From CAIYOL01 sp964494805 (GTDB lineage Bacteria > Planctomycetota > Phycisphaerae > Sedimentisphaerales > Anaerobacaceae): DNA of 64,000 nucleotides. A program made the position numbers and the translations under genes. Of this stretch, positions 23,286 to 31,878 are shown one piece after another. The number at the start of each line of letters is the position of its first letter. Position 1 is the stretch's first letter. The notes beneath the pieces are model-generated. The model saw only the letters and a program-made list of their open reading frames with translations. It ran no database searches and was not told the origin of the DNA. Location: contig CAZBST010000001.1 in the NCBI GenBank assembly GCA_964494805.1, positions 186,001-250,000 on the forward strand, read 5' to 3'.

Positions 23286-24992
23286 TCATAAGCTGGGATA
23301 TTCGTTTCGACTAGCCCCTTCCTCACTAGGCAGGGCTTCACCCAGCTGAGCTTCTAGAGCTGACCGTATCACCCGGTAGTCTTCATGTCCTTTTCTTACC
23401 GCCATAACCATATAGTCGAAATCGTAGGTTCCGTCTCCATTAGTTAATTCCCGAACAACAAATCGGCTCACAGTCTTTTCTACTACAGCTAAACCCCTCG
23501 ACTCACCAGATAGAGGCGTCACTTGGACCGTAATCTGCTGGGGGCTTGCGACAGCTACAAAGTGGTCAGGCAGGATAATCTCCGCTCTTCCATTGGTCAA
23601 ACGAGTGGTACCACGTACATAGGCAGCTGCTTCCGGTCCTTCGGGGCATGTATACCAGATTTCGGTGCCTGGTTGGCTGGTGTTGGCCACTCGGAAACTT
23701 TTCGTATCTCCATATACTATGCCGTTCCCTGAGCTATCAACATACATTCCAGCTTGGTTGTTACCGGAAGAATCGCAGGCGGCTATGTATCCGTGGTTGC
23801 TATATCCTGAAGGATACGTAAGCCAAATATTCCGATTGCCGTTGGTACCGTTGAGTTCAGCATACCCACAACCAGGTGTGTCAACCAGCATTCTGGCACG
23901 TTCTGAACCCGAGGAATCATGTAAACAAACAGCACCATTATTGAGATAACCGGTAACAGAGGTGAATCTTGCATTCAGATTCCCATTCGGTCCGTACGTT
24001 CCTATAAAGCCGCCGCCACCAGTAACATAGGAAAGCCAACAAAGTCTGTTTCCGCTTGAGTCATTAGTTCGCAAGTCTCCCTGAACCGTAAGTTTGCTCG
24101 CGAGGCTTGCTGTCCCAATGCCAACATTACCCAAATTATAAAGCGACCTGCCACCGGCATCACCTGCGGCACGACCGCCAGAACTTGTCAACCCGAGTGA
24201 ATCGTAAATTCCCAGAGTTGGGCCGGCCGGGCCTTGCGGCCCTGTTGCTCCCTGTGGTCCTTGAGGACCAGTCGGGCCGGTAGCACCTGTATCTCCTTTA
24301 TCACCTTTTGGTCCTGTTGGTCCTTGCGGACCGGTCAGGCCTTGCTCACCTTGTGGCCCCACTGGTCCAACGTCTCCGGTATCACCTTTGTCGCCTTTAG
24401 GTCCTTGTTCACCCTGTGATCCCACTGGTCCGGCGTCTCCGGTATCGCCTTTGTCGCCTTTAGGTCCTTGTTCACCCTGTGGTCCCACTGGTCCGGCGTC
24501 TCCAGTATCGCCTTTGTCGCCTTTAGGCCCTTGTTCACCCTGTGGTCCTTCGTTTCCGCTAAGAGCGTAGAGAGCGTAAGACGTTGCCGTTATCTTTTGC
24601 CGCGGACTAAGAGTAGTATATACATTAGGGTCGCCAAGCTCGCCTGGCCGAGCACCAATCTCCAGCCAGCGGGCTTCTCCGTCAAAGACATCACTCCCGA
24701 AATCCAGCTCTACGGTGAAGTACCCGTCAATTACATTCACATCAGCCACATTGACATCGGTTCCCACCTTGTTGCCTCCAGCGTTGGCGTCATAGAGCTT
24801 GAACGCGAAGTCATAGTGGCCGTTGGCAGGATAGCTGGCATCGTATAGCTGTCCCTGATAGGTAAACGCCGTCCCCATCGGCTCTGCGCTCGCTGACTGT
24901 GCTGAGTAGGCCAAAAGGCCCAAAGCCATAACCAAAATGGCTCGCCATCCCGAGCGAAGTCGAGGGATTGTTAAAATTTTTGCAGTTTTCAT
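23286..24992 (-). CDS. Collagen-like surface protein
   Basis: A 568-residue exported protein. After a signal region (ILVMALGLLAYSAQSASA) comes the same domain as in the neighbouring gene (residues 39-143), then a Gly-X-Y collagen-like stretch at 149-258. Beyond it is a Ser/Gly/Asn-rich beta region, and a C-terminal domain (EAAAYVRGTTRLTNGRAEII, VQVTPLSGESRGLAVVEKTV, DYMVMAVRKGHEDY) that recurs at the end of large bacterial surface proteins. The collagen part includes three 63-bp repeats. A short palindromic repeat lies inside the signal-peptide codons (see 24948-24967). AAAGGAGAG precedes the ATG. Confidence 0.82.
   Translation of the reverse strand: MKTAKILTIPRLRSGWRAILVMALGLLAYSAQSASAEPMGTAFTYQGQLYDASYPANGHYDFAFKLYDANAGGNKVGTDVNVADVNVIDGYFTVELDFGSDVFDGEARWLEIGARPGELGDPNVYTTLSPRQKITATSYALYALSGNEGPQGEQGPKGDKGDTGDAGPVGPQGEQGPKGDKGDTGDAGPVGSQGEQGPKGDKGDTGDVGPVGPQGEQGLTGPQGPTGPKGDKGDTGATGPTGPQGPQGATGPQGPAGPTLGIYDSLGLTSSGGRAAGDAGGRSLYNLGNVGIGTASLASKLTVQGDLRTNDSSGNRLCWLSYVTGGGGFIGTYGPNGNLNARFTSVTGYLNNGAVCLHDSSGSERARMLVDTPGCGYAELNGTNGNRNIWLTYPSGYSNHGYIAACDSSGNNQAGMYVDSSGNGIVYGDTKSFRVANTSQPGTEIWYTCPEGPEAAAYVRGTTRLTNGRAEIILPDHFVAVASPQQITVQVTPLSGESRGLAVVEKTVSRFVVRELTNGDGTYDFDYMVMAVRKGHEDYRVIRSALEAQLGEALPSEEGASRNEYPSL
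24360..24548 (-). repeat. Three tandem 63-bp units in the collagen-like gene
   Basis: Three adjacent 63-bp units each encode 21 residues (GPQGEQGPKGDKGDTGDAGPV with minor changes), residues 149-211. The units are almost identical in DNA as well as protein, which points to recent expansion and likely length variation between strains. Confidence 0.9.
24948..24967 (-). repeat. Short dispersed CCCTCG...CGGG element inside a signal-peptide region
   Basis: On the minus strand the sequence TCCCTCGACTTCGCTCGGGA lies within codons of residues 9-15 (IPRLRSG) of the collagen-like protein. A related copy (TCCCTCGGCTGCGCTCGGGA) is at 35033-35052. Such elements are usually intergenic. Confidence 0.6.
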
Positions 24993-25595
24993 TTTTCTCT
25001 CCTTTCAAAAAAGTTTTCATTTTCACGGTGCAGACTTTGTGCACCGTCAGCGCTTGATAAACTTTCGAAAAATCGAAATGATAATTTGCAATTTTCCAAC
25101 ACTAGCTCCTCTTAGGCAACTGGAAAACAATATCTCGCTTTGGTAGGTTGCGATTATACGCCCTTGCCTCCCGTTGTCAAGGTTATTCTGGAGAAATCTG
25201 TGTAATCTGCGATTAAATTTTCTCCGTGGCTAAAAAATCCCTGATTGTTAAATCGCTATATTAGTATATACGCATATACTTTCTGGCGCCGCTACAGCTT
25301 TAACTGGCAGTAAAAACCTCGTGTTAATCTAGGCAACTTTTGCTCAAAAATTTCTCCAGCGAGATACGCTTCACGAACCACGAGTCGAAATTTTTGAATA
25401 TTTCCATACAATCTTCGCTCGTTTCCACACAGTTTTTGTAAATTTCTATATAGTTTTTGTAGGTTTTCAAACGTTTGCTTTTATAATAGTGCCGCTACCC
25501 CTTTTCTCCTGCAAATTTGAAATTAACATACAACCCTTTCTGTTTGTTATTTTCGCTGTTCAATATTGCCCTAAGACCGTATAATTAAAGCTGTT
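24993..25595. other. AT-rich intergenic region upstream of thiE
   Basis: About 600 bases between the divergent collagen-like gene and thiE. Sequence repeats of ATTTCTATATAGTTTTTGTA type occur at about 25400-25460. TATAAT at 25490-25495 is a possible -10 for thiE but no -35 is clear. I looked for the TPP riboswitch consensus (CTGAGA...GACC..TTGAACCTGA) and did not see it. No ORF is supported. Confidence 0.5.
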
Positions 25596-26636
25596 ATGGC
25601 TAATCCCGTTTATAGAATTATCGATGCCAACTTCAATCGTGCCCGCGAAGCCCTCCGCGTCATAGAGGACTTCTGCCGTTTCTCTTTAAGCTCTGCTCCT
25701 TTAACGACTTGCGCCAAACAGCTTCGCCACGAGCTTTCAGCCGCTATTGCCAAACTCGACCCCACCCAGCTAATCGCTGCTCGCGATAGTCTCAGTGATG
25801 TAGGTGCGAGTCAAGTGGTTGATAACCAGCTTCATCGCAGCGACTTAAAAGATTGTTTTACAGCCGGCTGTAAGCGCCTTACCGAATCCTTGCGGACCCT
25901 TGCTGAGATGAGCCAGACGCTCAATCCTGAAGTCGCACAGACAATCGAAAAGCTGCGGTTCTCCGCTTATACGCTTGAAAAAGATATTGTCCTGTTTGCT
26001 GATGCGGCGGAGAGGTTCAAGGCCGTTCGGTTGTATGTAATAATAAGTAATACTCTGCCGGCAAACGTCCTTTTTTTAACTCGTCAGTGCATAGCTGGTG
26101 GCGCAGATTGTATTCAATTGCGGACAAAAGATATTGAAGACAATAAACTTTTTGTCCTTGCCTCTGAATTTGTAAAGGTTTGCAAAGATGCCGGCGTATT
26201 GAGCATAATAAACGACAGGGTCGATATCGCAGTTGCCGCCGGCGCTGACGGCGTGCATTTGGGACAGGATGATATACCTGTCGAGCAGGCCCGCAAGTTA
26301 CAGTTGGCCCCGTTAATTCTCGGCAAAAGTACTCATTCCATCGAACAGTTACGTGCTGCGTGCGAGGAGTTGCCTACTTATGTAAGTTTAGGCCCTGTTT
26401 TTGCTACCGCCACAAAGCCGGGGGCTTCGCCGGTCGGCCTTGATTATGTCAAACAAGCGATGGAAATACTTAGCCAGACCGGCATCGGCTACGTTGCCAT
26501 CGGCGGTATAACGCTTGATAATATCGGGAGTGTTTTGAAGGCAGGTGCTAAGGCGATAGCTGTCTGCTCGGCTGTAACCGAAGCCGACGATCCGGCAAGT
26601 GCCTGCAGGGCATTAAAACAAAAAATCACCGCTTAA
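25596..26636 (+). CDS. thiE: Thiamine-phosphate synthase with ThiD2 N-terminal domain
   Basis: Joins HMP-PP and thiazole phosphate to give thiamine phosphate. The 346-residue product matches the long cyanobacterial-type ThiE. It has an N-terminal ThiD2-like helical domain (IDANFNRAREALRVIEDFCR at residues 8-27) and a C-terminal TIM barrel with CIAGGADCIQLRTKD, IINDRVDIAVAAGADGVHLG, LILGKSTHS, YVSLGPVFATATKP and GYVAIGGIT. No other thiamine gene is in the window. Confidence 0.93.
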   Translation: MANPVYRIIDANFNRAREALRVIEDFCRFSLSSAPLTTCAKQLRHELSAAIAKLDPTQLIAARDSLSDVGASQVVDNQLHRSDLKDCFTAGCKRLTESLRTLAEMSQTLNPEVAQTIEKLRFSAYTLEKDIVLFADAAERFKAVRLYVIISNTLPANVLFLTRQCIAGGADCIQLRTKDIEDNKLFVLASEFVKVCKDAGVLSIINDRVDIAVAAGADGVHLGQDDIPVEQARKLQLAPLILGKSTHSIEQLRAACEELPTYVSLGPVFATATKPGASPVGLDYVKQAMEILSQTGIGYVAIGGITLDNIGSVLKAGAKAIAVCSAVTEADDPASACRALKQKITA

Positions 26637-26687
26637 CAAACGTCTTCTTTTAACTCTTTATTGTGGTCATACCTGCCTTTAACCGGG

Positions 26688-27110
26688 TTATGGCTGCTGG
26701 AGGGTGTCGACGGCTTTTTCGGCATCTTTGGCGCTGTCCAGGCCGATGTAAAAGATGAACCTCGGGCCAATCACGGCGGCTGAAAATCCTCGAAGATTGA
26801 TTCCTTCAGCGGAGAGCTTTTCCGTTACTTCGGCAGCGGCACCTGGCCTGTTGTCTCCCTCGACGCGCACACAGTTAACGCTGCTTGTAACATTAAATCC
26901 TAATCCTGCAGCGGCGGCAACCTCTCTATCGCCGCGCAGTGGGGTGACGAAGATGACTCCCGTGCCGGGCTTTTCCGCCGCTCGCCTGCAGATAACGAAA
27001 TCAAGGTCAGCACCGGCATCTCGCAGGCCAGCGAGCAGATGCGCTAAACCACCCACTTTGTCTCTAATGCTTGCGGCCCACACATTTACACGTTCGACAA
27101 TTAAGTCCAT
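26688..27110 (-). CDS. ACT-domain protein
   Basis: A 140-residue protein made of one or two ACT-like ligand-binding folds: VERVNVWAASIRDKVGGLAH at the start and VRVEGDNRPGAAAEVTEKLS at about 80-99, then FSAAVIGPRFIFYIGLDSAK. The second matches the usual amino-acid-binding ACT turn (DNRPG). No catalytic domain is attached, so a small regulatory protein is likely. It converges with thiE and stands alone on its strand. Confidence 0.72.
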   Translation of the reverse strand: MDLIVERVNVWAASIRDKVGGLAHLLAGLRDAGADLDFVICRRAAEKPGTGVIFVTPLRGDREVAAAAGLGFNVTSSVNCVRVEGDNRPGAAAEVTEKLSAEGINLRGFSAAVIGPRFIFYIGLDSAKDAEKAVDTLQQP

Positions 27111-27489
27111 AATACAGTTCTCCTCTAAGGATTAACGGTTACGTTTTTGGTATTCACATTAAACAGATTTTTTCGCCTTTTTTTATGATTCTAAAATAAA
27201 AACTATTGTCCAGTCCAGCTTATTATCTACCCCCTTGTGGCTATACCTACCCCCTTTATACGGTTTTTTGGCTAAAAAGGTGGTTTTTAGAGATGTAAAA
27301 AATTTTGAAAAATATTGATTTTTTACTTGCAAAAAGCAAAGAATAGTTTAATATTATTAAATAGAGGTTAAATTTTATTAAGGAAACGGTTAAGAGCGTA
27401 TAGCAAAAAGAGGTTTGGATTCCTGCTCCCTATGGGATAAATTTCGCAGGAATGACAAATGAGGCAGAAAGAGAAAGGCAGGCAAGCGA
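27111..27489. other. Intergenic region with inverted repeat and possible promoter
   Basis: Holds two CTACCCCC motifs (27227-27260) and a possible promoter (TTGCAA at 27327-27332, TAATAT at 27349-27354, spacer 16). It also holds an 8-bp inverted repeat ATTCCTGC...GCAGGAAT (27419-27426 and 27446-27453) followed by GACA, a form widely seen as a dispersed bacterial repeat. No ORF is supported here. Confidence 0.5.
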
Positions 27490-27996
27490 ATGTTAAGGCG
27501 GATTATAGGCATAATAGGCGTCAGTTTATGGGCGGCGGCAGTTGTGTTTGCTGTTGCAACGGGTTTGAAATCTACAGGTGATAACGTCAAGCTGATGGAA
27601 AAAGCTGTGCAGGAATCCGGGGTTGAGGTGAATGCGCCTATTGAGATTTTGGCGAAAGATTTGGTGAGTGCGCTGGCGAGCGGAGATTTCAATAAGGCGG
27701 TGGAAAATTTCGACGGGACTATGAAAAATGCGCTGCCGGCGGAAAAGCTGAAGGATGTCTGGAATTCCTTAATCGCCCGGTTTGGGCCTTTTGTCGAGCA
27801 AGCCGGGACCCGGAGGGAGAAAATAATGGGATACGACGTGATTTTCGTGACCTGCAAATTTGAAAGGGGAGTTCTGGATGCCAAGGTTGTATTTAACGGC
27901 AACAAACAGATAGCAGGGTTATTTTTCGTCCCCAGCAAGGGGCCTCTAACAAAAAGGAGTTCAGCCATAGAGAGCACAAAGGACACAGAGAAATAA
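27490..27996 (+). CDS. DUF3887 domain protein, membrane-anchored
   Basis: A 168-residue protein with one N-terminal membrane segment (IIGIIGVSLWAAAVVFAVAT) and a DUF3887-like domain (LVSALASGDFNKAVENFDGT, LKDVWNSLIARFGPFVEQAG). The last 18 residues or so (SSAIESTKDTEK) are encoded by sequence of the CACAGAG type that occurs as a dispersed repeat, so the tail may be recruited repeat DNA. It begins a three-gene group with DUF2089 and a membrane protein. Confidence 0.78.
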   Translation: MLRRIIGIIGVSLWAAAVVFAVATGLKSTGDNVKLMEKAVQESGVEVNAPIEILAKDLVSALASGDFNKAVENFDGTMKNALPAEKLKDVWNSLIARFGPFVEQAGTRREKIMGYDVIFVTCKFERGVLDAKVVFNGNKQIAGLFFVPSKGPLTKRSSAIESTKDTEK

Positions 27997-28027
27997 ATTA
28001 TAAACAGTATTAAAAGGAAATAAGTTT

Positions 28028-28327
28028 ATGAAAGTGTTACCTGCGATATGCCCATCGTGCAATAGTCAATTGAATGTGAAAAGTCTTATATGTGAGCGGT
28101 GCCAGACGGAAATACAAGGCCAATATGAATTGCCGCTGCTGTCGAGATTATCCATCGAGGACCAGAGCTTTATAATGGAATTTATCAAGGCAAGCGGCTC
28201 GTTGAAAGAGATGGCGAAACTGCTGGGGCTGAGCTACCCAACGGTTCGCAACAGGCTCGATGAAATCATCGAACACATCAAGCTGCCTGAAAAATCCAAG
28301 AAAGACGGCAAGGAGAAAAAGGTATGA
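28028..28327 (+). CDS. DUF2089 family zinc-ribbon/HTH protein
   Basis: A 99-residue protein: N-terminal zinc ribbon (CPSCNSQL and CERCQTEI), then a helix-turn-helix (LKEMAKLLGLSYPTVRNRLD) and a Lys-rich tail. DUF2089 proteins are usually beside membrane proteins, as here, and may act as their transcription factor. It overlaps the next gene by 4 nt (ATGA). Confidence 0.88.
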   Translation: MKVLPAICPSCNSQLNVKSLICERCQTEIQGQYELPLLSRLSIEDQSFIMEFIKASGSLKEMAKLLGLSYPTVRNRLDEIIEHIKLPEKSKKDGKEKKV

Positions 28328-28977
28328 TTGAATCTGCAACTAATAAAAAAACGGTGAACGGTGACCGCCTGAGCCAGTGGGTTTTTAATCCTTTTAGATT
28401 TATCGCCGGTTTCAAGGCCTTGCTGCTGGGCCTGGCGGTCATATTGGTAAGTGGATTTGTCTGTTCATTCAGCGATACTCATTTCGATGGTGTCCTTGAC
28501 GTTCACATAGGCTTCGGAGCTCCACTGTGGTTTTTCTTAGCCGAGGGCCTGATTGACTGGGTATGTATGGTGATTCCTTTATTTTTCTTTGGTTTGATTG
28601 TGTCACATTCTTCTTTTAGGGTGATAGATGTTCTCGGGACGCAGGCGTTGGCTCGCTGGCCTTACTTAATCACCTCTGTTGTGATGTTTCCCGATGCCAA
28701 TCAAAGAGTTATTGCTTATATAATGTCTAAGTTTGCCCAAACTGCTCCGGCGGCTGCAATTAGCTCTGTAGATGTGTTAATATTCGGTTTTGCTATGTTT
28801 GTAACTGTTCTTATGGTAATCTGGATGGTTGCATTGATGTATCGGGCATACGCGGTATCCTGCAATATAAAAGGCGCGGCAGCGGTCGTAACTTTCATTG
28901 TCAGTTTAATAGGGGCTGAAGTGTTATCTAAATTTGCCATATTTTTACTTGTTCGAGCATTTTTGGTATCTCCATAA
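28324..28977 (+). CDS. Yip1-like multi-pass membrane protein
   Basis: A 217-residue protein with about five membrane segments (ALLLGLAVILVSGFVCSF, IDWVCMVIPLFFFGLIVSH, VLGTQALARWPYLITSVVMF, LIFGFAMFVTVLMVIWMVAL, AAVVTFIVSLIGAEVLSKFA). The pattern suits the Yip1/DUF1282-like families. It is translationally coupled to the DUF2089 gene (ATGA overlap). Function unknown. Confidence 0.72.
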   Translation: MIESATNKKTVNGDRLSQWVFNPFRFIAGFKALLLGLAVILVSGFVCSFSDTHFDGVLDVHIGFGAPLWFFLAEGLIDWVCMVIPLFFFGLIVSHSSFRVIDVLGTQALARWPYLITSVVMFPDANQRVIAYIMSKFAQTAPAAAISSVDVLIFGFAMFVTVLMVIWMVALMYRAYAVSCNIKGAAAVVTFIVSLIGAEVLSKFAIFLLVRAFLVSP

Positions 28978-29541
28978 AATTCATAAAACAAGTAAGATTC
29001 GGGGCTAATGGAACATTTTCAAGGCCGTGAGCGTTTCTAAGAATTATCCACTAAGGGCTGATTTTCTGTCGGAACGCTGTTAATTTAGGGTGTTTTGGCA
29101 AAATTGGTAATATGATATTCAGGATTCCATTTTGATTTTATTAATATCTACCGTAAGTTGACATAAGTTCTTTGTTATCTGGGACTTAAAGGATGTGGTT
29201 TTGGTAGTGAGCAGGATTAAAGGATAGCGGCGAAAAACACATGTGGTTTTGTTTGGTGCTGCTGGAAATTTCTTCAAGGGACGAAATTTGGGTTATCAAC
29301 AGGTTATCCACAACGCTGAAGTCTTCGCAACAGCACATTTTCCGGGTATTTTCGTAGCAATATAGTGTAGAAAAAAGATTTCCAGGTCGTATAAGTCTTT
29401 GCGAATAAATCATATAAGTCATTGCGAATAAAAGTCATAAAAAAATGGCAGTCGGGGGAAGTATTTGATATTTTGGTTTTTAAGATTGTGTGATGGCCGG
29501 TGAGTGATGAGTCGCAAACTTTAATATGGAAAGGGACAATA
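28978..29541. other. Intergenic region upstream of the hydrogenase operon
   Basis: About 560 bases without a supported ORF. AT-rich stretches and a TTGACA (29158-29163) are visible, but no -10 at proper spacing. The upstream part of the operon promoter should lie here. Confidence 0.4.
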
Positions 29542-30396
29542 GTGGCTACGAAGAAATATCCGGTGATTTGGTTGCAGGGAGCAGGTTGCACGGGCTGTTC
29601 CGTATCTATTTTGAATGCGGTCAGTCCCAGGATACAGAACCTCCTGCTCGATGAGCTTGTGCCCGGCCAACAGCTTAATTTAATCTTTCACGCGACGATA
29701 ATGGCCGGACAAGGTGAGCCGGCAGTTGAAGTGCTCAAGGACGCTGAGAAGAACAGAAAAGGCGGCTATATTTTAGTCGTGGAAGGTGCGATTCCAACCG
29801 CTGAGGGCGGACTTTATGGCAGTATCGGTGAGAAAGATGGCAAACATATAACCGTTCAGGAAAGTGTCGAAGAACTCGGGAAAAATGCGCTGCTTACAAT
29901 TGCCTTGGGGACCTGTGCTGCTTATGGTGGAATACCAGCGGCGAAGCCAAATCCGACTTTGTGCAAAGGTGTTCAAACGGTATTCAAAGAAAAAGGTATT
30001 AAGACGCCTGTTGTTAACATTCCAGGCTGTCCTCCTCACCCGGAATGGTTTACAGGCACAATATCTGTGATACTTTTCTCGGGTCTCGAAGCCCTTGATT
30101 TGGATGGGCTGGGCAGGCCGAAACTTATCTACGGGCGACTGATTCACGAAAATTGCCCACGACGAGCAGACTTCGATAAGGGGAAATTTGCTCAAGTGTT
30201 GGGTGACCCGGGCTGTCTCTATAAGCTGGGGTGCAGGGGCCATTATACCTATGCCGATTGTCCTTTGAGACAGTGGAACAGTGGGGTAAGCTGGTGCATC
30301 AAGGCAGGCTCGCCCTGTCTTGGTTGTGTTGAGCCGGAGTTTCCGGACGGCACATCACCGATTTATGAAAAAATTACTTTCGAGGACCTCAAATGA
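29542..30396 (+). CDS. [NiFe]-hydrogenase small subunit, cytoplasmic type
   Basis: Electron-transfer subunit of a [NiFe]-hydrogenase. Starting at the GTG at 29542 (after AAAGGGA) gives 284 residues; a GTG at 29500 would add 14. All cluster ligands are visible: WLQGAGCTGCSVSIL (Cys16, Cys19) with GTCAAYGG and NIPGCPPHPEWF for the proximal cluster, then HENCPRRADF, CLYKLGCRGHYTYADCP and WCIKAGSPCLGCVEPEFPDG for the medial and distal clusters. The full three-cluster form resembles group 1/2 enzymes. However, no Tat (RRxFxK) signal is present, so it should stay in the cytoplasm. The large subunit overlaps its stop. Confidence 0.9.
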   Translation: MATKKYPVIWLQGAGCTGCSVSILNAVSPRIQNLLLDELVPGQQLNLIFHATIMAGQGEPAVEVLKDAEKNRKGGYILVVEGAIPTAEGGLYGSIGEKDGKHITVQESVEELGKNALLTIALGTCAAYGGIPAAKPNPTLCKGVQTVFKEKGIKTPVVNIPGCPPHPEWFTGTISVILFSGLEALDLDGLGRPKLIYGRLIHENCPRRADFDKGKFAQVLGDPGCLYKLGCRGHYTYADCPLRQWNSGVSWCIKAGSPCLGCVEPEFPDGTSPIYEKITFEDLK

Positions 30397-31877
30397 GCAA
30401 GAAAATCAAGATTGACCCCATAACAAGGATAGAAGGCCATATGGCTGTCGAGGCCGTGGTAGATGACGGCGTGGTCAAGGAAGCGAAAAGTGCGGGGACG
30501 CTTTTTCGGGGTTTCGAGATAATCCTTCGGGGGCGGGACCCTCGTGACGCGAATCGGCTGACCCAGCGAATATGCGGTGTCTGCCCGACTGCGCACGCAA
30601 CGGCTTCAGCTCTTTGTATAGATGATGCGTTTGGTCTGACGGATAGAATTCCGGATAATGCCAAATTGATTCGGGCTCTTATTTTAGGTTCGAATTTTCT
30701 GCAGTCACATATACTTCATTTTTATCATCTTGCGGCACTGGATTATGTGGATGCGGCTGGCGCGGTAGGTGATTTGTCGCCTTTTGTGCCGCGTTATGAA
30801 GGTGATTATCGAGTATCAGGTAAGGCCAATGCCGAATTGGTCAAGCATTACCTCCGAGCGCTCGACATCAGGCGTAAATGCCATGAGATGCTTTCGGTCT
30901 TCGGCGGAAAGATGCCGCATAATGTTGCGACTGTTCCGGGTGGGGTTACGGAAAAACCGACGGAAGACAAAATCACCAGTTTCCTGTGGCGATTGAACGA
31001 GATACGGGATTTTGTTGATAATATTTATATTCCTGACGTGATAGCTGTGGCGAAGGCCTACAGCGATTATTTCGAAATTGGCAAGGGGTGTAAAAGACTT
31101 CTTGCTTACGGCGGATTCGATTTGCCTACGGGCAGGCTGTTCAAGGCAGGGGTCATTTCGCCGGATTTGAGGGTTGAGTCGTTTAGCAAAGAGAATATTA
31201 CGGAGGACTTGAAGCATTCGTGGTATTCAGATTCAGTTTCAGGCCAGAACCCGGCGCATGGTGATACAAAGCCGGACCCAAAGAAAAGCGGAGCTTATTC
31301 GTTCCTGAAGTCTCCGCGGTATGGCGGCCGGGTTTGTGAACTTGGTCCTCTGGCGCGAATGGTAAGTAATTACGTTCAGGGCGATGCCAAAGCTAAAGAG
31401 CTGGTTGATTCGACGCTCGGAGAAGTAGGTGCCGGGATTGACGCTTTGTATTCTGTGCTCGGCCGGCATGCGGCGAGGGCACTGGAATCGAAGCTCGTCG
31501 CCGATTCTATGGTTGGCTGGTTGCAGGCGTTGAAACCTGCTGAGCCGATTATTATCGAGAGCCCGATTCCTGAAACCGGTGAGGGCGCAGGTTTGACAGA
31601 AGCTCCGCGTGGTGCGGTGGGGCACTGGATGACTGTAAAAGATAAGAGAATCGAGAGGTATCAGGTGATTACGCCTACGGCGTGGAACGCATCGCCGAAG
31701 GACGATAGAGACCAGCCGGGAGCCGTGGAGCAGGCGATTCTTGGGACTAAAGTAAAAGACCAAAATAATCCGTTTGAACTCGTTCGAATTGTTCGGGCGT
31801 TCGACCCATGCTTGGCGTGCTCTGTTCATCTGCTTGATGCCGGAAGAAACGAATTAGGGGTATTCAGGGTTGTTTGA
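30393..31877 (+). CDS. [NiFe]-hydrogenase large subunit
   Basis: Catalytic subunit holding the NiFe(CN)2CO centre. The 494-residue protein has IDPITRIEGHMAVEAVV at the start, the L1 motif RICGVC (Cys61, Cys64) and the L2 motif DPCLACSVH (Cys473, Cys476, His479). After His479 a 15-residue peptide (LLDAGRNELGVFRVV) remains, to be cut off by the protease encoded next. All four Ni ligands are intact, so it should be active. It overlaps the small-subunit gene by 4 nt. No membrane cytochrome b or F420/NAD-linked subunit follows. Confidence 0.93.
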   Translation: MSKKIKIDPITRIEGHMAVEAVVDDGVVKEAKSAGTLFRGFEIILRGRDPRDANRLTQRICGVCPTAHATASALCIDDAFGLTDRIPDNAKLIRALILGSNFLQSHILHFYHLAALDYVDAAGAVGDLSPFVPRYEGDYRVSGKANAELVKHYLRALDIRRKCHEMLSVFGGKMPHNVATVPGGVTEKPTEDKITSFLWRLNEIRDFVDNIYIPDVIAVAKAYSDYFEIGKGCKRLLAYGGFDLPTGRLFKAGVISPDLRVESFSKENITEDLKHSWYSDSVSGQNPAHGDTKPDPKKSGAYSFLKSPRYGGRVCELGPLARMVSNYVQGDAKAKELVDSTLGEVGAGIDALYSVLGRHAARALESKLVADSMVGWLQALKPAEPIIIESPIPETGEGAGLTEAPRGAVGHWMTVKDKRIERYQVITPTAWNASPKDDRDQPGAVEQAILGTKVKDQNNPFELVRIVRAFDPCLACSVHLLDAGRNELGVFRVV

Positions 31878-31878
31878 T

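Noticed and set aside
24360..24548. CRISPR-like array
   Set aside because: The 63-bp periodic repeats have no spacers and encode collagen-type Gly-X-Y; no cas genes are present.
25140..25595. Possible TPP riboswitch upstream of thiE
   Set aside because: The conserved CTGAGA and ACCTGA elements were not found in the leader.
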